A stretch of 64,000 nt of DNA. Origin: Tenebrio molitor (Eukaryota > Arthropoda > Insecta > Coleoptera > Tenebrionidae). Under the pieces are notes generated by a model that saw only the letters and a program-made list of their open reading frames with translations, did not search any database and was not told where the DNA came from. This document shows, piece after piece, positions 15,001 to 26,006 of the stretch. Within the stretch, counting starts at the first letter, position 1; every line of letters begins with the position of its first letter. Position numbers and translations under genes: made by a program. The stretch lies in assembly GCF_963966145.1 (NCBI RefSeq), contig NC_091050.1:2046001-2110000 (forward strand). Direction: 5' to 3'.

Positions 15001-18000
15001 AAAATGGATTCAATGGCCGGAACTTTTACTATACCTGAATTCAACTGACCCTATACAATAACTGACAGCAATTTGGTTCGAATCGGCGACAAAAAAAATT
15101 TCGAAAAAAACCACGTACCCCCCCCTTCTATATAATTTTCGCTTCGGAAAATCATTTAAACGCCCATAGCTCCCTTATTAAGCAACATATGGCAATGAAT
15201 TTTGCACCGTTGGATTGCCCTTGTCAAGGGGCTTCTTCTGAGTCGAAAAAAATTTACCTGGATTTTTTCATTTTAGAGAAAATCGCAAAAAACCAAAAAA
15301 TCCATATTTTTGGCTCCCACAGCAAAAAATGGGTTCAATGGCCGGAACTTTTACTATACCTGAATTCAACTGACCCTATACAATAACTGACAGCAATTTA
15401 GTTCGAATCGGCGACAAAAAAATTTTCGAAAAAAACCACGTACCCCCCCCTTCTATATAATTTTCACTTCGGAAAATCATTTAAACGCCGATAGCTCCCT
15501 TATTAAGCAACATATGGCAATGAATTTTGCACCGTTGGATTGCCCTTGTCAAGGCGCTTCTTCTGAGTCGAAAAAAATTTACCTGGATTTTTTCATTTTA
15601 GAGAAAATCGCAAAAAACCAAAAAATCCATATTTTTGGCTCTCATAGCAAAAAATGGGTTCAATGGCCGGAACTTTTACTATACCTGAATTCAACTGACC
15701 CTATACAATAACTGACAGCAATTTGGTTCGAATCGGCGACAAAAAATTTTTCGAAAAAAACCACGTACCCCCCCCTTCTATATAATTTTCACTACGGAAA
15801 ATCATTTAAACGCCCATAGCTCCCTTATTAAGCAACATATGGCAATGAATTTTGCACCGTTGGATTGCCCTTGTCAAGGCGCTTCTTCTGAGTCGAAAAA
15901 AATTTACCTGGATTTTTTCATTTTAGAGAAAATCGCAAAAAACCAAAAAATCCATATTTTTGGCTCCCATAGCAAAAAATGGGTTCAATGGCCGGAACTT
16001 TTACTATACCTGAATTCAACTGACCCTATACAATAACTGACAGCAATTTGGTTCGAATCGGCGACAAAAAATTTTTCGAAAAAAACCACGTACCCCCCCC
16101 CCCCCCCCCTTCTATATAATTTTCACTTCGGAAAATCATTTAAACGCCGATAGCTCCCTTATTAAGCAACATATGGCAATGAATTTTGCACCGTTGGATT
16201 GCCCTTGTCAAGGCGCTTCTTCTGAGTCGAAAAAAATTTACCTGGATTTTTTCATTTTAGAGAAAATCGCAAAAAACCAAAAAATCCATATTTTTGGCTC
16301 TCACAGCAAAAAATGGGTTCAATGGCCGGAACTTTTACTATACCTGAATTCAACTGACCCTATACAATAATTGACAGCAATTTGGTTCGAATCGGCGACA
16401 AAAAATTTTTCGAAAAAAACCACGTACCCCCCCCTTCTATATAATTTTCACTTCGGAAAATCATTTAAACGCCCATAGCTCCCTTATTAAGCAACATATG
16501 GCATTGAATTTTGCACCGTTGGATTGCCCTTGTCAAGGCCCTTCTTCTGAGTCGAAAAAAATTTACCTGGATTTTTTCATTTTAGAGAAAATCGCAAAAA
16601 ACCAAAAAATCCATATTTTTGGCTCCCACAGCAAAAAATGGGTTCAATGGCCGGAACTTTTACTATACTTGAATTCAACTGACCCTATACAATAACTGAC
16701 AGCAATTTGGTTCGAATCGGCGACAAAAAAATTTTCGAAAAAAACCACGTACCCCCCCCCTTCTATATAATTTTCGCTTCGGAAAATCATTTAAACGCCC
16801 ATAGCTCCCTTATTAAGCAACATATGGCAATGAATTTTGCACCGTTGGATTGCCCTTGTCAAGGCGCTCCTTCTGAGTCGAAAAATATTTACCTGGATTT
16901 ATTCATTTTAGAGAAAATCGCAAAAAACTAAAAAATCCATATTTTTGGCTCCCACAGCAAAAAATAGGTTCAGTGGCCGGAACTTTTACTATACCTGAAT
17001 TCAACTGACCCTATACAATAACTGACAGCAATTTAGTTCGAATCGGCGACAAAAAAATTTTCGAAAAAAACCACGTACCCCCCCCTTCTATATAATTTTC
17101 TCTTCGGAAAATCATTTAAACGCCCATAGCTCCCTTATTAAGCAACATATGGCAATGAATTTTGCACCGTTGGATTGCCCTTGTCAAGGCGCTTCTTCTG
17201 AGTCGAAAAAAATTTACCTGGATTTTTTCATTTTAGAGAAAATCGCAAAAAAAAAATCCATATTTTTGGCTCCCACAGCAAAAAATGGGTTTAATGGCCG
17301 GAACTTTTACTATACCTGAATTCAACTGACCCTATACAATAACTGACAGCAATTTGGTTCGAATCGGCGACAAAAAAATTTTCGAAAAAAACCACGTACC
17401 CCCCCTTCTATATAATTTTCGCTTCGGAAAATCATTTAAACGCCCATTGCTCCCTTATTAAGCAACATATGGCAATGAATTTTGCACCGTTGGATTGCCC
17501 TTGTCAAGGCGCTTCTTCTGAGTCGAAAAAAATTTACCTGGATTTTTTCATTTTAGAGAAAATCGCAAACAAACAAAAAATCCATATTTTTGGCTCCCAC
17601 AGCAAAAATGGATTCAATGGCCGGAACTTTTACTATACCTGAATTCAACTGACCCTATACAATAACTGACAGCAATTTGGTTCGAATCGGCGACAAAAAA
17701 AATTTCGAAAAAAACCACGTACCCCCCCCTTCTATATAATTTTCGCTTCGGAAAATCATTTAAACGCCCATAGCTCCCTTATTAAGCAACATATGGCAAT
17801 GAATTTTGCACCGTTGGATTGCCCTTGTCAAGGGGCTTCTTCTGAGTCGAAAAAAATTTACCTGGATTTTTTCATTTTAGAGAAAATCGCAAAAAACCAA
17901 AAAATCCATATTTTTGGCTCCCACAGCAAAAAATGGGTTCAATGGCCGGAACTTTTACTATACCTGAATTCAACTGACCCTATACAATAACTGACAGCAA

Positions 18001-19495
18001 TTTAGTTCGAATCGGCGACAAAAAAATTTTCGAAAAAAACCACGTACCCCCCCCTTCTATATAATTTTCACTTCGGAAAATCATTTAAACGCCGATAGCT
18101 CCCTTATTAAGCAACATATGGCAATGAATTTTGCACCGTTGGATTGCCCTTGTCAAGGCGCTTCTTCTGAGTCGAAAAAAATTTACCTGGATTTTTTCAT
18201 TTTAGAGAAAATCGCAAAAAACCAAAAAATCCATATTTTTGGCTCTCACAGCAAAAAATGGGTTCAATGGCCGGAACTTTTACTATACCTGAATTCAACT
18301 GACCCTATACAATAATTGACAGCAATTTGGTTCGAATCGGCGACAAAAAATTTTTCGAAAAAAACCACGTACCCCCCCCTTCTATATAATTTTCACTTCG
18401 GAAAATCATTTAAACGCCCATAGCTCCCTTATTAAGCAACATATGGCATTGAATTTTGCACCGTTGGATTGCCCTTGTCAAGGCCCTTCTTCTGAGTCGA
18501 AAAAAATTTACCTGGATTTTTTCATTTTAGAGAAAATCGCAAAAAACCAAAAAATCCATATTTTTGGCTCCCACAGCAAAAAATGGGTTCAATGGCCGGA
18601 ACTTTTACTATACTTGAATTCAACTGACCCTATACAGTAACTGACAGCAATTTGGTTCGAATCGGCGACAAAAAATTTTTCGAAAAAAACCACGTACCCC
18701 CCCCCCCCCCTTCTATATAATTTTCACTTCGGAAAATCATTTAAACGCCGATAGCTCCCTTATTAAGCAACATATGGCAATGAATTTTGCACCGTTGGAT
18801 TGCCCTTGTCAAGGCGCTTCTTCTGAGTCGAAAAAAATTTACCTGGATTTTTTCATTTTAGAGAAAATCGCAAAAAACCAAAAAATCCATATTTTTGGCT
18901 CTCACAGCAAAAAATGGGTTCAATGGCCGGAACTTTTACTATACCTGAATTCAACTGACCCTATACAATAATTGACAGCAATTTGGTTCGAATCGGCGAC
19001 AAAAAATTTTTCGAAAAAAACCACGTACCCCCCCCTTCTATATAATTTTCACTTCGGAAAATCATTTAAACGCCCATAGCTCCCTTATTAAGCAACATAT
19101 GGCAATGAATTTTGCACCGTTGGATTGCCCTTGTCAAGGCGCTTCTTCTGAGTCGAAAAAAATTTACCTGGATTTTTTTCTTTTTAGAGAAAATCCCAAA
19201 AAATCTATATTTTTGGCTCCCACAGCAAAAAATGGGTTCAATGGCCGGAACTTTTACTATACCTGAATTCAACTGACCCTATACAATAACTGACAGCAAT
19301 TTAGTTCGAATCGGCGACAAAAAAATTTTCGAAAAAAACCACGTACCCCCCCCCTTCTATATAATTTTCGCTTCGGAAAATCATTTAAACGCCCATAGCT
19401 CCCTTATTAAGCAACATATGGCAATGAATTTTGCACCGTTGGATTGCCCTTGTCAAGGCGCTTCTTCTGAGTCGAAAAAAATTTACCTGGACTTT
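1..19495 (+). repeat. Satellite DNA array, ~325-bp monomer, ~60 tandem copies
   Basis: Head-to-tail monomers of 322-335 bp run from the left edge, where the window opens inside a monomer, to a truncated last copy near 19490. Landmarks repeat in each unit: CATAGCTCCCTTATTAAGCA, then an ATG, one EcoRI site (GAATTC) and a C run of about 7-18 bases after CCACGTA. Monomers are nearly identical, and length differences come mostly from the C run and A runs. About 48 monomers carry an open 65-codon frame starting MAMNFAPLDCPC, but variants among copies include as many replacement as silent changes. That fits satellite homogenisation better than a protein-coding family. The array is probably pericentromeric or other heterochromatic satellite; this is inferred from the structure alone. 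Confidence 0.97.
12910..18117 (+). repeat. Higher-order satellite repeat: two ~2.6-kb, 8-monomer blocks
   Basis: Monomers starting at 12910, 13235, 13569, 13894, 14220, 14545, 14870 and 15189 match, variant for variant, those starting at 15514 to 17793, shifted by 2604 bp. Shared rare markers include a long C run (about 13490 and 16090), CAAGGCCCTT in place of CAAGGCGCTT, and a three-monomer cassette of broken copies. The same broken cassette also occurs at 8369-9339 and 10964-11933, so this unit has been copied repeatedly. A related block at 7721-9660 recurs at 10315-12255 with a shift of about 2594 bp. Shorter 5- and 6-monomer shifts (about 1635 and 1954-1961 bp) link monomers in the left third of the array. 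Confidence 0.85.
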
Positions 19496-19720
19496 TGAAA
19501 CTTTAAACGGCCATAGCTCCGTTATTAAGCAACTTACGGCGATGAATTTTGCACCGCTTCTTTTCGAAATTCTTTGAGAAATTCACAAAAAAAGTGAAAT
19601 TTTGAATATCGAAAATTTTTGGCTCAAAAGAAGCTCCTTGACGAGGGGAATCCAACGGTGCAAAATTCATCGCCGTAAGTTGCTTAATAACGGAGCTATG
19701 GCCGTTTAAAATTTCAAAAT
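19495..19720. repeat. Inverted, diverged satellite-like hairpin at the array edge
   Basis: Two oppositely oriented arms of about 60 bp (about 19496-19557 and 19655-19716) read GCCATAGCTCCGTTATTAAG and its reverse complement. They are related to, but clearly diverged from, the satellite. The right arm continues into a reverse-strand match to the GCACCGTTGGATT part of the monomer. The structure marks the right boundary of the homogenised array. It could be an old inverted monomer pair or a foldback element from which the satellite arose. Confidence 0.75.
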
Positions 19721-19749
19721 AATTATAAGTACGGTAGTTGTGGCTTTTG

Positions 19750-20012
19750 CTTTGACTTTTCCTTTCACTTGGTTTTCACTCTTAATCCTACAAGTTTTTG
19801 CGGCTGTGTGTTTAAAGTGTTTTTCGGCTATTTCATTCAAAACAAGGTCTTGTCACTCTCGGTTTTTAAATCGTTTTTGCGGATGTTCATGTTTCAATTT
19901 ATTAGAACTTTAAGAAGCGTCTCGTGCGGGATGGAATTAAGTTAAATTGGACTTTATGAATTTAAAATGTTTAACCACATTTTCGGTTTATTCACTTCCT
20001 GAAGATCCTGGG
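19750..20012 (+). repeat. Dispersed repeat, copy 1
   Basis: A segment beginning TTTGACTTTTCCTTTCACTT and ending near TTTCGGTTTATTCACTT recurs on the opposite strand at 31246-31476 with high similarity and a few short indels. There is no open frame and no terminal repeats. It is an unnamed interspersed repeat, probably part of a larger transposable element. Confidence 0.7.
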
Positions 20013-20055
20013 GTTTTAAGATTGTGCCGTATTTCGGATTCACCTGTATAAGGTA

Positions 20056-20160
20056 AAAGAGGGCGTATTCTGTAATTTTTAAAGGGGCGTTAAAATTTTA
20101 GCGAGCTAAATTTAATGACCCTCTAAATTTTAACGTTTTCGTTACAGAATCGACCCTATT
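20056..20160. repeat. Small foldback (inverted repeat)
   Basis: Arms containing GGGCGTATTCTGTAA and TTACAGAATCGACCC are imperfect inverted copies, each followed inward by CGTTAAAATTT or its complement. This is probably a miniature transposon remnant. The rest of 20160-20290 shows nothing recognisable. Confidence 0.45.
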
Positions 20161-20292
20161 GGGTTCAAATTCAGATAAAATACATATATTGGTTAAATTT
20201 GATTTTATTTGGGTTTTACATAACTCAACTGAATTTCATTTTTTCTAAATCGTTTAATAACAAGTCCAGCAATATTTGCGAAACTGTAACTG

Positions 20293-20567
20293 TACAAGAC
20301 ATATGTCAGGCCTCTCTTGGAATTTGCGAACTGTGTTTGGACTCCTGTTTTACAGCGGGATATTCAATTGCTTGAGTCGGTTCAACGGAGAGCAACTAGA
20401 GTGCCGTTTGGCAGAAGCGGACCCCAGTATACAGTCAGGCTTTCTTTGATGGGCATTCCGAGTCTGTCAGCTAGGCGTGTGAGAGGTGATCTCCTGGTAG
20501 TTTTTCGCGCCTTGTCCTCTGAACAATCCCCTATTAGGCATCTGTTTACTCTGCACGAAGGGGGTCG
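20293..20567 (+). pseudogene. Non-LTR reverse transcriptase C-terminal fragment (part 1)
   Basis: The frame covers the region downstream of the RT catalytic core. Diagnostic residues are LLEFANCVWTP, LLESVQRRATR and RRVRGDLLVVF. It is broken on the right by the DNA transposon at 20568, and ORF sequence beyond that point belongs to the insert. The continuation is at 22157-22346. Confidence 0.8.
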
Positions 20568-22151
20568 GAGCCATTCCACGATAAATGAAACCGTTTCAAC
20601 AAAAAATGAATTTAGCTATTTTTGAAAATCGATTTGTTAATAATGTCACTTTGGATTTAAAATGTCCAAAATCACATTTGAATCTGAACGTTTAAATATT
20701 TTTTTTTTATTTAAATGAAAAAACACTTTCGTAATGAGAGCGCGTGCAAAAAGCTTCTAATTCGCATCAAAATCTACTAGCTGGTAGCTACTGTTTTCGG
20801 ATATTTTGACATGTAACAAAAATGTTTTTGTGTCATACAATTAAGGCGTAATTGTTCAGTGTGTCTTTGTTACAAAGGTATGTATGCATATTTATTTACA
20901 CAAGTTTACAAAAAAGTATGTTTTTCGTGTCCCGTCCGTCATGCAAAACTCAAAATAATTGAAAATAAACCATAATGTTCTTGAATCGGTTGTTGTTACT
21001 TTTATGTATTAAAGTAGAAGGACTGATATATGAAGAGGAACTATTTAAAAAAAATATATGGTGCCATTTGCGAACATTAGAGCACCATTTTTCCTGTCCC
21101 GTCCGTCATAAAATAAATAATAATGTGAAACATGTGATATCAAAATTACTCCTATAATAGTTTTTAGTTATTTACATTAACTTTTGCTACATTTTTTATT
21201 TTTCTATAAACGAAATCTGCCTAATAAATGGTTTATGCATATTTTTTGTACATATAGACAAAAATGGATGCAAAGAGGAAAGAAATATTCAAAAAACAAA
21301 ATAAAAAGGCTTCGCGGCGATACTGACACAAGATTACATCAAGTAATAAGGGAGAAGGGTTTCTATAACATGACGCTCAAAGAAAGAGCAGGAGAAAGAG
21401 TTTAATTGAAGAGTAATGCTGTTTTATCGAACAAGAAAAGAATATCTGAAAGGGCTCGTAAAAGAAAAGTTCAGGAAAAAGTTGAAGAAAGCAGGAGGAA
21501 AAGTTGAAATTATCTGGTTCTCAGTTGTGTGCGTGCAAATGTCCTCAAACATTGAGTAAAGCCTTCAAAAAAGTTAAAAACCTTTTACCGACAAGTACTC
21601 ATAAACAGAAAGTTTTCTTATTACGATTTTTCAATTTTGAACTTTGTTTATAAAATGAAGTACGAATTATTGTTATTTTTGTTCGTTTTGTAGTTAAAAG
21701 TACTTGTTTATTGTAATGGTTGGTAAAATAAAGTATATTAAAATTGAAAGTAATTATTGTCCCGTCCATCATGATTTAAAAAAATCAATAATTACTTATT
21801 CATTCACCATTTCTTAAACGTGACTGTTACATTTCATTGATTTAAAAATTACAACATCAGTGTAATATCAATTCTACTTGGTTTATTAATAATTTCGCAT
21901 ATTTTGTAGATAATACACTTAGAATTTATTTTAACATTTTGTTCATGTCCCGTCCGTCATTCAACTTTGCAATTAAAAAAAAAAACAAGTAAACAATAAA
22001 GGCAGTAAAACTTAGCAATAAAATGAATCATTGGATCACATTGAACAGTATTGTCGAATCTTGTTTCAATATAAGTACTAATTGATTAAAAAAAAAAAAA
22101 AATTTTGAATAAATGTTTCCGATTTGTCCCGTCCGTCATAATGGAATGGCT
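20568..22151 (+). mobile_element. 1584-bp DNA transposon with 5-bp target duplication and repeated 14-mer
   Basis: The insert begins GAGCCATTCCA and ends TGGAATGGCT, giving a 10-bp terminal inverted repeat (AGCCATTCCA). It is flanked by GGTCG on both sides (20563-20567 and 22152-22156), a clean 5-bp target-site duplication. Five direct copies of GTCCCGTCCGTCAT lie at 20929, 21096, 21759 (one mismatch), 21947 and 22126, the last a few bases from the right terminus. An internal decayed coding region is described separately. The superfamily is not recognised. Confidence 0.75.
21184..21660 (+). pseudogene. Decayed coding region inside the 1.6-kb DNA transposon
   Basis: Basic peptide fragments in shifted frames follow one another: KERAGERV near 21400, SERARKRKVQEKVEESRRK near 21450-21510, then PQTLSKAFKKVKNLLP near 21545-21590, ending with a stop near 21650. 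The last piece resembles a short motif (TLGKA...LP.S..K) I associate with uncharacterised arthropod transposon-like proteins. That comparison is from memory and unproven. Stops and frameshifts make it non-functional. Confidence 0.4.
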
Positions 22152-22156
22152 GGTCG

Positions 22157-22346
22157 CACACGTGGACACTCTTTGAAACTATTGAAGGACAGGTTTGTGA
22201 CAACTGCAAGACAGTACTTTCTTACAAATAGGATTTTTGACCAATGGAATTCTCTTCCATCAGAGATTGTCAACTGTAAAACCGCTGATTCTTTTAAAGC
22301 AAAATATGACAGTCTCTTAAAGTCTAGACGACCAGATGGACCATAA
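22157..22346 (+). pseudogene. Non-LTR reverse transcriptase C-terminal fragment (part 2)
   Basis: This is the continuation of the fragment at 20293-20567 after the transposon insert. It shows the usual end of such polyproteins: RGHSLKL, FLTNRIFDQWNSLP, then DSFKAKYD and a stop at 22344-22346. Sequence before 22157 in the same frame belongs to the insert and its target duplication. Confidence 0.8.
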
Positions 22347-22425
22347 CGCTAAGCGCTGCCTGTACTGATAGCGCGGGCATAACAGGCTTCTGCCTCTGCC
22401 CGATCGCTGATTAATAATAAAAATA

Positions 22426-25400
22426 TTAATAATAATAAAATAATAATAGTAACATTAATAACATTCTCCAGAGTGCCAGCGGGACAATGTCAACGACAGA
22501 ATTGGTGCTTGGTAGACGTGGAGCGGAGAATTTCATAGACACGTAGTTTGAAAAATTTATATTTTCCAAGTTTCCTTTATATATTTCGGTCAAATAAGCC
22601 CTGGAAGAATTGAAATTTTTAAACATTTATTACTTCATGAGTTGTGAAATGTAATTTTTTATGGAAAATTTACAAATATCATAATTTGTTGAAAATTACT
22701 TACCCATTATTCACTGGGGTTTTATTAACACGATATATAATGCCCATATATTCTTCTTTTAAACAGATCACAATGGATGGGTCCCGATCAAGCAAAATAG
22801 AATATTTCATGATTTCAGATTTCAGATCTTGAGCCAACAGTTTTCTAAAGAGCTGAAACTCAAGTGTTTAATTTTTGTTGAAAAACTTGAACATTTTTGA
22901 AGAAATTAATAATATGCGAATCCTTTGGCAGTTTTCATTACCATAACAACATTCGGGACGTTTCTTGTTTTATAATTTTCACTTACAGGAATTGCCGTGC
23001 TCTTCTGCTGTGCAACAATTATGACATCCACACTCCGTATTATTTTATCAGACGAACTAGACGTTTGGAACAATGACAAAATATTTTCAACGTTAAATGA
23101 AATTTCGACGGCCGAGATCGTGAAGGATTTCTTGGTCCTTGATTTGTTCTTTCTGTTGATTCTCCTGATTTTTTTTTCAAATCGACCTCCTTTTGCCACG
23201 CACGTTTCATCTTTAATTATTTGAAATATTAACCCGGAAGGATATTTCTGGTTTACCAATAGAGGAACAAGAAAAATGTTTTCTGGATTCTGTAATTACA
23301 AAATGAGTGTCTTTCAAATATATCTACCAAAGAGTTGTACTAACGATGCCAAACTTATTCGCATTCCCCACCACGGATTTTAGTTGATCGAAAGCTCTAT
23401 CAAGCTGACGGTTCCTGGTTCCCAAAATGTCGTACAACTCCTTTTGGGCGTTGATAAACTTGTATGGCTTCATCATTTTGTGAATGATGATTTTGACTTC
23501 TTCGCTGGGAAGCATTGAACTAAGTTCTTCTATGTGTATGTTCTGCAACAGCTTTTTAAAATTGTACTCGCATCGTGAAACCAATAATTACCGGTCTGTA
23601 CATCATTAGGTTCATAAAGAGGGTGACGCTCTTTTGTATTATTTGGCAACGTTTCAGTACGGCCCAAAAAATTATGCCGTGGTTGACATAAAATATAACT
23701 CGATTTTTGTCGTTAGGAAAAATTTTATCGCATATTTCTTTGCCCATAGATAAAATTTCGGCATCGTTAACAAAATCGTTTTGTACGGGAGTGATTGATT
23801 GAAACAAACATTCTTGGTTTTCGGTCGGTGAGAAATATCCTTCCTCGAAAATTTTTCCCACAGAATATCTTCGCATTTCTTTAATTTTATTTGTGGCCGC
23901 GTAATAAGCAAATGCAATTCTGCAAAATTCCAACACAATTTGTGTTTTAGTTGTTGCAACATTATTTGCAAACCATAACTTCATTTTGTAATCTGTTAGC
24001 AAGTTGTTAATCAAAATCGACTTGCCACGATTTAGAGTTAAATAAAGAAAGATTTATCTACATAAAAAAGATGAATTTTGAATAATTTTTGTGACTCAAA
24101 ATTAAATTTCAAAAAAAACAGCGGTTCTCAAAATGCTGTAGCTAACAATCATTTTTTGCTACCTTGAAGTATTCGATATTGAGGTGGAATTTCCGCGCGT
24201 GTTCATCAAAGTGGTCAGTTGATCGGAATGGTCACTGAAGCATGGCAAGAATGTCGGCATCGGAATGTTTCGTCCTCCGTGAAGCTCAAAAATCTGAAAT
24301 TTAAGGTTGGCAAACGCAATTTTTAGAGTTCTTGACGAAATACCTTGACGGCGGTATTTAGAAAAAATGTTGTCAAATCTATTATTCGATCCGTATTCGA
24401 TTTCAAACCTTTCTCAAACATTCGGACCTCTTGAATCATTTCTCCAAGTTCGATTTTGTATTTTTCTGAATTTAGAATTTTCAGTATTTGTTCGCAAGTG
24501 GGTCTCTTGTTGTTGTCCGTTTCAAGAAGACTCCTGAAATTTATTCACGGAAAGTTCAAAAATTGCCGATAATGAATGCCATTGGGGTTTACTTGATAAG
24601 ACATTTTTTCTTGTTGCTGTTTCCTGGAAAAGTGATTGTTTTCAAGCACTGCGATGTGAGAGGAAACGTTTTTGATTTCTCCATTTGGGTCATTGGTTTC
24701 GAACACATTTCAAAATAAGTTACACCTGAAATTTTGAACACACTGAAAGTAAAGACAGGACGCCATCTCGTTGTTTTAGGGAATTACATATTTTTGCACA
24801 GCATACTCAGACATTCGATCTCTATCTACTGATTACTTATCAAGAGTAAGTATGTATTACAAAGTGTCTTTTGTTGTGTTACTATTTTTAAAACCTCGTA
24901 CCTAAACTGTAAATATCTGCTTTTGTGTTGAACGATTTTCTGTTGCACAGTTCTGGAGCTATGTATACTGACGTGCCGCACACAGCTGTCAATGAACCGG
25001 ATGGTAATTCACCATCTGAAAAGATGTTTTTTTATATATTTTTTAACTTTCTGCTTTGTAAATCTCCGCTCACTACATACTTTCCATTTTGTTGTCCAAG
25101 GAAACCTGTTTTGACAATCCAAAATCTCCAATTTTGATAACATCGTTGGATGTTAAGAAAATATTCTCCGGTTTGAGGTCACGATGGACGATGTTGTTAT
25201 GGTGTATGTAAGAGAGACCCTCGCAGATTTCCTTAAAATATTTTGTCAGCTTGTCCTCTTCCAAACAAAGATTCTCGTCGATGGCATTTCTTAAATTGCG
25301 TTTGTCGCAGAGTTCCATGTGAATGAATAGATATTTCACTTCTTTGTACCCATCACTCTCATCAGTAAAACTGATTCGAACTGAGTTTTCTACGTTTTCA

Positions 25401-26006
25401 ACGTCTTTTTCTTCTTCGTCGTCGGTCCCAAAAGATTCGTCGTCGTCGAAATCATTGTCATCTTCAATAGCTTCCTCGTTACTGGAAATGTACCCTTGAT
25501 CTGACAGCCTTCCAATTTCCGAAGTCAGTGACTACGAATAAATGAAAATTAGTCCGAAATTTGAGACAGCAAGGCTTAAATACTTCTCCGGAGCCAGACT
25601 TGAACTTTTCGTATTCCGAAATCGGTATCTGCGCCGTTTCGACCCACGAGTTGAAATACCTGACGATATTTTTGTGGTCAAACTTTGACAACGTTTCTGC
25701 TTCACGTCGAAATTTCCCCACATCGTCCATGTTGGATTGGAATTTGATAATCTTTATGGCAAATTCTTTATCATCCGACTTACGTTTAGCCTGTCCGTGA
25801 AAAATGACCATTGACGATACCAAAAATGATGATATAGTATTTCGCATTTGTTGCCTTTTTACCTTATAAATATTTCCAAATCCCCCTTTGCCCAGGGATT
25901 CCCCCACGACAAAGTCCTGTTTTAATTTCGTCACACACTTGGCGGGGCAAACACTGTCCACGTCGCTGGTTGTACTGAAGAGTCTTGAAACTGCCCGATT
26001 GAACAT
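22426..26006 (-). CDS. GCN2-type eIF2-alpha kinase without RWD domain, copy 1
   Basis: Twelve exons join in frame to about 840 codons: 25863-26006, 25584-25790, 25081-25531, 24902-25015, 24593-24725, 24344-24533, 24163-24293, 23592-23919, 23345-23542, 22987-23289, 22704-22852 and 22426-22600. The kinase domain is complete: glycine loop GKGGFG (residues 39-44), lysine in FAIKII (61), HRDLKPEN (Asp 235), DFG (Asp 253) and APE. A very acidic insert lies between the lobes (about 118-175), and VRYFNSWVE is typical of eIF2-alpha kinases. A HisRS-like region follows (from about 414), with RRYSVGKIFEEG, VNHGIIFWAVL and YPSGLIFQIIKDE...GGRFE. The family phosphorylates eIF2-alpha on amino-acid shortage. 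Normal GCN2 exceeds 1,500 residues; the RWD domain and pseudokinase are absent here, and an in-frame stop precedes the ATG. The last codons and the stop read into the tail of the adjacent retrotransposon. Confidence 0.88.

Larger units (their letters stand above)
20293..22450 (+). mobile_element. 5'-truncated non-LTR retrotransposon, interrupted by a DNA transposon
   Basis: The two flanks (20293-20567 and 22152-22346) encode adjoining parts of the C-terminal end of a non-LTR reverse transcriptase polyprotein. The left piece has YKTYVRPLLEFA...VWTP...LLESVQRRATR. The right piece has TRGHSLKLLK...FLTNRIFDQWNSLP...DSFKAKYDSLL. If the insert and one copy of its 5-bp target duplication are set aside, the frame runs on without interruption. 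After the stop a short 3' UTR ends in an A/T tail rich in TAATAA (about 22408-22450), as in I- or CR1-like elements. The 5' end is lost, with a stop just upstream of 20293. It is not autonomous. The exact clade is uncertain. Confidence 0.8.

Noticed and set aside
219..19300. Dozens of 61-107-codon frames as separate genes
   Set aside because: They are the same satellite monomer repeated; variation pattern and tandem structure indicate non-coding satellite.
1..19495. CRISPR-like regular array
   Set aside because: The repeat unit is ~325 bp and contiguous with no unique spacers; the host is an animal.
23556..23592. Apparent frameshift between two kinase copy 1 frames (also at 28091-28127 in copy 2)
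   Set aside because: A 49-bp GT-AG intron ending CTGTTGCAG restores the frame in both copies, so it is not damage.
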